Made by a program: the position numbers and the translations under genes
The notes under the pieces: model-generated
Told to the model about the DNA's origin: nothing
Database searches by the model: none
Seen by the model: the letters and a program-made list of their open reading frames with translations, nothing else
Source: Hemerocallis citrina
Taxonomy: Eukaryota > Streptophyta > Magnoliopsida > Asparagales > Asphodelaceae
Direction of reading: 5' to 3'
DNA: 64,000 bases
Assembly: GCA_017893485.1 (NCBI GenBank)
Contig: CM030368.1
Coordinates: 113,807,720-113,871,719 of the forward strand
Part shown: positions 57,702 through 64,000 of the stretch, one piece after another
Position numbering within the stretch: the first letter of the stretch is position 1
Layout of the letters: each line of letters starts with the position of its first letter

Positions 57702-59094
57702 TGTAACCCCCATTCCCGTATCGTTATATCGTTTATCTTCCGTTGAATATATTGAGGGTTTACACGAGCTAATTCAAGATGTTCTTGACTTCGTGCTATT
57801 ATTGACTCTTATATATCGAATCCTTCATACATTCATGTAGTATTGATAATAGAAATTATTCATGCTTAACACAACACAAATAAACTATTGTAGAATTGGT
57901 TATTAGGCTATTGTGCTTGAATGATTGATTGATGTCTCGTTGATGTTAAATTAGTGTATGGACGTATTCTTCATCGTGCTTATCATGTTATTGTGTTTAC
58001 CATGCTGAATCTATGATTTGTTAATTTTTGAGTTGAATTTCTTCACATTAAGATCGCTTATATTTCATGAAATATGTTGAACCCTGATTTTCACTGGAAT
58101 TTGTGAGACCTTTTTTGTCAGTATTTGACATAAAAATTTATAGCTTTAAACAGAAATTGTAGTCCTGTGTTTCTAGTTTGTTGGACATCTAAAATATTTG
58201 AATTTCGAGTTTTATTGCAAGAGTTATGGTGTTTTTACCACTGCTGCTTTTTTACTTCTAGAATTCCTGATTCATGTATTCTTCATGATTAAATTATTAA
58301 AAATCTAAGTTAATGTTATAATATTACCCTAATAAATTCTAGATTATTAGTTAACATGATTAAGAACTTAATGAATATTTTTGATGAATTTAAAATTGGG
58401 TTTTCACTAATTTTACAAATATAACAACATGATCTTGATTTTCAGTCAGAACGTATAATCTGTAAAGAACGGTGTAATTAACATATCTAGTGTTATTGGA
58501 TTTTGTATTTTTAATATACGTTGGAACTGGGCAGGAGTCTACTTTGTATAATTTCTAACGGATCTAGTTTTGGATTTCCGTAGCAGCGGGAAACTTGATT
58601 TTCGTAAGTAACCTATTACTGTCCAGAATTGTGTTTCCATTTTTCTTAATATAATTGTATATACATCATTATATTGAATGGATTGAAGTGTATAAATTGC
58701 ATTGCATGATCCTAATATGCTATTGTCACCACTCTAATTGTCGCATTCTAATTGATCGTCCTCTTGTTACTTCTATTGATATCATCATTTATCGAACTTC
58801 TCTAAATTGCATAATGTATTGATTGCATCGATAAAATGTTTAACCAGTCGGGGCTTAAGGGTGATTTAAGTAGTGGACAATGTACAGACTGTACTCAAAG
58901 GAGGGGCTCGTGTTTACCTAAATATTGTTCTCGTCTATTGTTTTATCAATTGATTGTGGCTTACGACAGTAACCCAATCTACCGTGTATTGTATCGTTGC
59001 TGAATTATCACATCGTGCATTGAATATTGAATTGTGGTAATTGAATATTGATTATCGTTGCCGAGTACATGATCTATAGAGTACACCACTTAGG
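57702..59094 (+). repeat. Truncated family B-related LTR
   Basis: Starts TGTAACCCCCATTCCCG, like the fragment at 55649, but then diverges. Its later part parallels LTR B (CCAGTCGGGGCTTAAGGG at 58850 against CCAAGCCGGGATTAAAGGG at 19510, followed by GTACTC(A/G)(G/A)A). It is cut at 59095 by element 4. Confidence 0.55.
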
Positions 59095-59332
59095 TGTAAC
59101 GTCCCGAATTCCAAATAAGACCAAATTCGAGATTTCACAGGATCTTTACATCACTTCGTACAATTTTACAAGAAAATTAAAACATTTTCAACAACATCAG
59201 AGTTCTTTTATAGTTTGTTTACACAGCGGAAGAATAAAAGAAATACAACAATGAAATAAAATACAACATGTACAACTATAACAATGTAAATCATCAACTA
59301 CATCATAACATCTTCATGGCAAAGTCCATTTC

Positions 59333-61626
59333 CTGCATATCAAGCTGTGGGCACGTTAGTCATTTACAACTAACAAAAATGTTATACTCGGCTATCCTCT
59401 CTATGCCGTACATATAACGATCTCATTACTTTAACAAATCACAAAAGTTGAATAAACAATAAAGTGTTAATTTGTGACTACGCTAAAAATGTAAGTGTAT
59501 GCCATGCCTTAATGCCTAATGCACATATTTTACACTAGGATGATACTAATACATACTTGTTCGGATTCTATACATCCCATACTATATAGGTCCGAGAGCA
59601 AGCACCTACGTACTCCACAATAAAGGGTCCGATCCCTCGCCATGAAACTACCCAGTAATAAAGCAAGGTTTAGATCATTCCACGAATATGGATCCCAGCC
59701 TCACTGGCTGTTATAACAGATCCCTCATCGTGCGAATCATCCCGCAAGTGCCTCTCTAGCCCGGTATGCGCATATACAATGGAGTATGGTAAATATCTGC
59801 CTAACTACGCTAAGTCCTGGATTTAAAAAATAAAAGTCTATCTCCCACGGAGCAACCACAGTCTGCCAACTGGGTCTATAGCCACGGAGATCCACCACCG
59901 ACTATATAGAGGCAACCCACTTACGTTTGCCCAGGTTTACTACATCTTCACTTATGTGCCTAATTATTTAGTTCATGACATGAATAAATTTCCAAGCCCA
60001 GAATTAGTTTTACCTCCTACCAGACTTTTTCAAGAAATACGAGATCGCTCCATAGCCATATCTCAGAATATATCTCAACTTTTTTCAAATCAAATAGTGC
60101 CGGTACCCAAGGTCTCACAACTCTAAATCATAACTTTTCAGGTACAAGAAAATCATGGGTACACATACCCTTTAATAAACATGTCTTAAACCTAGATATT
60201 ATCATCTTCAACTTATTCACAAATGATTAATGTCTTGTCACTATTCATGATCTATTCATTCATTCACATTCTTTATAAAAAAATAATTACTTTCTAGAAC
60301 ACAATTTCATCATATGAGATTTCATAATAAATCCAAGCTATTATAATGTCTCACTTCACTTTAGAATATTCTTCGAACAAATAAGAGTAAAATTCTCTTC
60401 AAGAAAATCACTTCACAAAATAATACTTTGTTTTCCTTCACTACAAAGTTTTATGCTCAAGATTTCATTCCTCTTTATATCTCAAAAATATACAAGAAAC
60501 ATTCTTAATATTTTCCATTTTATTTCATATCAATAATAAGGTTTTATTTAAAATTCCCTTTAAAACAACCCAATTCACTGAATAAAGAAGAAAAAGAAAA
60601 CAAAAAATAAAAGAGGGGACTTGGGTTTCGAACCGTGAACCAAACCGAGACACAGCACAGAGCCCAAGCCCGGTCACTCTAGCCATAAAGTCCATTTGGA
60701 CTTGGTGTCTATCCTTGTCAAAATGCTTATGAATCAATCTCAGTTTCGAGAATTAATTAAAGGAGTAAAAAATAAATGCAACTGTCAAGTTTTGAACCCA
60801 AGATTACTTGCAGAGAGTGCTCTGTGATGCACTGGCTAACCAGTAACTCTAAGTGTATTTTCTATTTAAGAGTTATACTAATATACTTTTGTTTATATTA
60901 CTTTGAATTTGGTTCATTTTAACAAAAACTCGTTTACCCAATAATCCAATCCTTTTAGATATTGGAATAAACTTTTCTTTTTGGACTGAGATGAAATCTT
61001 AAAATAATAATCAACAAGTTCAAACTTATTTTTAGAATATATCTTTATTTTCAAATAGATTTTCCCTTTCTTTACAAAATTTGCATTTCTTCTCAAACTC
61101 GAAAATTAAGAATCATGTTTCTTAAAAACTAGTTTATGTCCATCATTATACTAATTAAAATTTGTTCCAAAAAAAAAAATAAATAAAAAATCAATCATGT
61201 CTCTTAAACAACCATGGATATTTCAAAGAAATTCTTTCATGCAACAATTTCTATTTTTTACATATGTCGACATGTTTCATGGAAATAACAAAAATTATTT
61301 TTCTCCTTTTTCTTTTTCTTTGTAAAGCATCATGTCTCTAAGCATATGTCGAAATATAATAGCCTCTAACAATTTCTCATACATATCACACATTCGACAA
61401 ACGTAAGATTTGCAAACATTCTAACATGATTCATGCTACTAATCCTTTATTCGAACTCTTCCTTTTAATTAGCATGGTAACAACTATTTACTAAGCCTTA
61501 ACAAGATTATTGCATGTTATAATAGCATGGATTTTATCTACACATTTCTTATCATAGTCAATTCATACTACTCATGTAAAATAATTAGCATACAATTTCT
61601 ACTTTAGAAAGAAGGAGATCACCCAC
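59333..61626 (-). other. Predicted leader intron in the element 4 LTR
   Basis: Minus strand AAG|GTGGGT to ATATGCAG|G, 2294 bases, at the same relative places as in element 1; the words around the acceptor (ACGTGCCCACAG upstream) are also kept. Confidence 0.5.
60622..60855 (-). repeat. Pair of tRNA-like cassettes in the element 4 LTR
   Basis: Minus strand, in order: TGGTTAGCCAGTG with GGTTCAAAACT (60855-60787), then TGGCTAGAGTGACCGGG with a perfect B box GGTTCGAAACC (60712-60622). Confidence 0.5.
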
Positions 61627-62393
61627 CTTAATTGAAGTTGAACAATGAAAAGAATGATGGAACACCACTTCTAGCTCCAAAACAACTCTTTCTCCTCCTA
61701 GCAAGACCTTCTCCAAGCAAGAACTCCTCAAAAAATGAGAACACTCTACTCTCTTTCTTTTTCTCTCTTATTTTGATTTCTTTGTTTTGGTGCAAAAGAG
61801 AAGAAGGAATGGGGTGCTATTTATAGGATATTGTTAGGGTCTAATGTGCAAAATTCTCAACCTAATAACTCCCTCCTTAATTGCCCCTCAACCCTTCATT
61901 TTCTTAACTCCTAAACTCCTAACTTTTCATCTTCCCACTCTTCACAATCCTCAACCCCCAACCCCTCCCCTTCTACACAAAACTTGCCTACACCTATAGG
62001 TTCAAAACCGGTTTCACCCATGTGTGCAAATGCACATATGAACATACAAAAATAAATACATTTTTGTAGTTCTAAATGTGTACAAAAAGTTGTAACTTGT
62101 CATATATTTGTCCAAGCTCAACTTAAAATTAGAATTTATTAATGGACTTGTCCAATGGGCTTTTATTTTGAATTTACTAATTTAATTAATTTAGCGGGCT
62201 CTTCTTTTAATTAGTCTAATAGGCTAGGATTTAATCTTTAGGTCCATGGATCAAAAGAAGGCTAATTAAAAACTTGTGCATGCTAAAAATAGGTAATGAG
62301 GGTAGCAAAATGAGAATAAAAATGAGCACGTGCATCATACGTGAAAAAATAAAAAAATGCATTTTAATTTAAAATAAAATATGGGGTGTTACA

Positions 62394-62412
62394 ACACTCC
62401 ATTCTTAGAATA
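62394..62412 (-). promoter_or_regulatory. Polypurine tract of element 4
   Basis: Minus strand AAGAATGGAGTGT directly before the TGTAACACCCC opening of the LTR. Confidence 0.65.
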
Positions 62413-62490
62413 GTTCCGTCCCCGGAACTACACTTAGGAGCGAGAAAAAAAATACAAATAAAGAAAGAAAAGAAAACGTTTACAAAAATT

Positions 62491-64000
62491 TTAGCGGAAG
62501 AGTTCAGGGTGATTTTTCATCATCTTTTCCTCTGATTTCCAATTGGCCTCCTCAAAAAACTGGTTCCTCCAAATGACTTTGTTTCTCAAGATCTTTTCTC
62601 GACGATCCACGATCTCAATTGGACGCTCAGCATAGCTCAAATCTAATTGCAAACCTTCAGGCACTTCTGGCAAATGATGACTCGGGTCTTGGACAACCTT
62701 GTACCATGGACACATGAAAGGCATTGTGCACTTGGGCCAACTCTTCTGGTAGTTCTAACCGATAAGCTGTCTTCCCAATTCTCTTCAATATCTTGTAGGG
62801 TCCAATGTATCTCGGGGCTAATTTTTCTCCCCTTCTGAACCGAATCACCCCTTTAGTCGGAGACACCTTCACAAAGACATAGTCACCTTCATCAAACTCT
62901 AGGTCTCTCCTCCGGTTGTCAGCTTAACTCTTCTGCCTGCTTTGTGCGTCGACCAACCTCTTCCTGATTAGCTCGATCTTTTCTGAGGTCTGCTGCACAA
63001 TTTTTGGTCCATACAGCTGCTGCTCCCCCACTTCGTACCAACAAACCGGTATCCTCCACTTCCTTCCATATAGAGCTTCATATGGCGCCATCCCAATGCT
63101 TGCTTGGAAACTATTGTTGTAGGCAAATTCCACAAGAGCTAAATGCTTCTCCCAACTGCCACCAAAATCCAACACACAGCATCTCAACATATCTTCCAAC
63201 ACCCTATTGACTCTCTCAGTCTGCCCATCAGTTTGAGGATGAAAGGTGGTACTAAAATCAGTCTTCGTCCCCAAAGCTGCTTGAAGACTTCTCCAAAAAT
63301 GCAAGGTGAAACGCGCATCTCGATCGAATACTATTGACAGTTGAACTCCATGAAGCTTCACAATCTCACCAACATACATCTCTGCCAGCTTTTCCATTGA
63401 CCAAGTAAGCTTCATCGCTAAGAAGTGAACCGATTTGGTGAGTCGATCCACTATCACCCAAATTGTATTGTTGCCTTTGGAACTCTTGGGTAAACCCGTG
63501 ATGAAATCCATGTTGATACAATCCCACTTCCATTCTGGGATGGGTAATGGCTGCAACAAACCGCCGGGATTCTGATTTTCTACTTTGACTTGCTGACAAA
63601 TTGCACACTTGGCAACAAACTCAGCTACATCCTGCTTCATCCCTGGCCACCAGAAATACATCTTTATATCCTTGTACATCTTGGTACTCCATGGATGCAC
63701 GGATAACAAAGTAGCATATGCTTCCTTAAGAATACTCTCCTTCAGTTCTGCTAGATCTGGCACACACAACCGCTCTCCATACCACAGCACTGCATCATTC
63801 ACTTGGAACTCTGCCAACTTGCCAATACCAACCTGCTCAATCATCTTCTGGATCTCTAGATCTGCCTTCTGACCCTCGATAATCCTGTCTCTTAAGTTAG
63901 GTTGAATCCTCAACTGAGCTAAGGAAGCTCCCAAACCTTGCAAAACCACTTCAATCCCTGTTCGATTAAGCTCCTCTGCCAATTACTTCTGAGTTGTGAT
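62491..64000 (-). pseudogene. pol of element 4: integrase and chromodomain (nearly intact), partial
   Basis: Minus strand, entering from the window edge. Integrase inserts the DNA copy into the genome; the chromodomain is thought to guide target choice. A 352-codon open stretch (63982-62924) holds the zinc finger (YATLLSVHP ... CAICQQ; first histidine replaced by tyrosine), catalytic D in MDFITGL, D in VFDRDARF and E in DGQTERVN, and the GKTAYRLELPEELAQVHN region follows. Breaks: a stop at about 63984 (K*LAEEL), a TAA for tyrosine at about 62921, and a frameshift near 62690. The chromodomain-like tail (EIVDRREKILRNKVIWRNQF) ends at HPELFR and a stop at 62491. Compared with element 1, which has a stop every few dozen codons here, this is a younger copy. 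Confidence 0.9.

Larger units (their letters stand above)
59095..62393 (-). repeat. 3' LTR of element 4 (family A, 3.3 kb)
   Basis: TGTAACGTCCCGAATTCC at the left, GGGGTGTTACA at the right. On the minus strand: TATAAATA at 61825-61818, donor AAG|GTGGGT with intron start 61626, two tRNA-like segments (60787-60855, 60622-60712), TCC-type motifs, and acceptor ATATGCAG|G ending at 59333. Confidence 0.85.
59095..64000 (-). mobile_element. Element 4: minus-strand chromovirus, 3' part
   Basis: 3' LTR 59095-62393 then polypurine tract and the C-terminal half of pol, running off the window end. Inserted in the family B-related LTR after TTAGG (59090-59094). The pol is a close relative of element 1 and better preserved. 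Confidence 0.85.

Noticed and set aside
62647..63872. Plus-strand frames of 63-87 codons
   Set aside because: Shadows of the minus-strand integrase of element 4.

Overview
The window is a piece of plant (eudicot-type) nuclear genome. At the left edge lies the 3' half of a spliced SERK receptor-kinase gene (443-6082). Nearly everything else is a deep nest of transposable elements. The plant origin rests on the SERK exons, chromodomain Ty3 (chromovirus) pol with an initiator-Met-tRNA primer site, a PIF/Harbinger element with TTA target duplications, and AT-rich introns. The species cannot be read from the sequence.

Layout. (1) 1-6082: four SERK exons with two introns longer than 2 kb, one of which holds tRNA-derived SINE relics. 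(2) 6083-9186: 3' flank, LTR-like sequence, a 760-bp foldback element and a W-box-rich repeat. (3) 9187-16633: a full-length but decayed PIF/Harbinger element with a Myb/SANT ORF1, a transposase and a long internal repeat array. (4) 16685-49040: an autonomous-type chromovirus (element 1) with LTRs of about 3.07 kb net. Its 5' LTR carries a 3.7-kb solo LTR (family B). Its 3' LTR carries a hAT-like MITE and a whole second retrotransposon in minus orientation (element 2, 31420-48262). Element 2 is an internally deleted, coding-free relative, and its two LTRs carry two further solo LTRs (32707-36056 and 42911-47159). (5) 49041-55648: the older host of element 1, a minus-strand Tat-like Ty3 element with gag and protease remains, no visible reverse transcriptase, and 107-bp and ~120-bp tandem repeats. 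A solo LTR (family C, 51279-54052) splits it. (6) 55649-59094: mosaic LTR fragments. (7) 59095-64000: 3' LTR and 3' end of pol (integrase, chromodomain) of another minus-strand chromovirus (element 4).

Most interesting signal. The long LTRs of three families (A, B, C) share one internal architecture: a TATA-like box, a short first segment, a consensus 5' splice site (AAG|GTGGGT in A, the GC-type AAG|GCAAGT in B, AAT|GTGAGT in C), then about 1.9-2.3 kb ending in a conserved (T)GCAG acceptor near the LTR 3' end. This predicts a leader intron lying wholly inside the LTR. Family A and A-like LTRs also carry one or two tRNA-like (A-box/B-box) cassettes inside that interval. Neither is explained by standard LTR annotation, and both can be tested with RNA data.

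No intact gene other than SERK was found. All transposon reading frames carry stops or frameshifts; the element 4 integrase is the best preserved.
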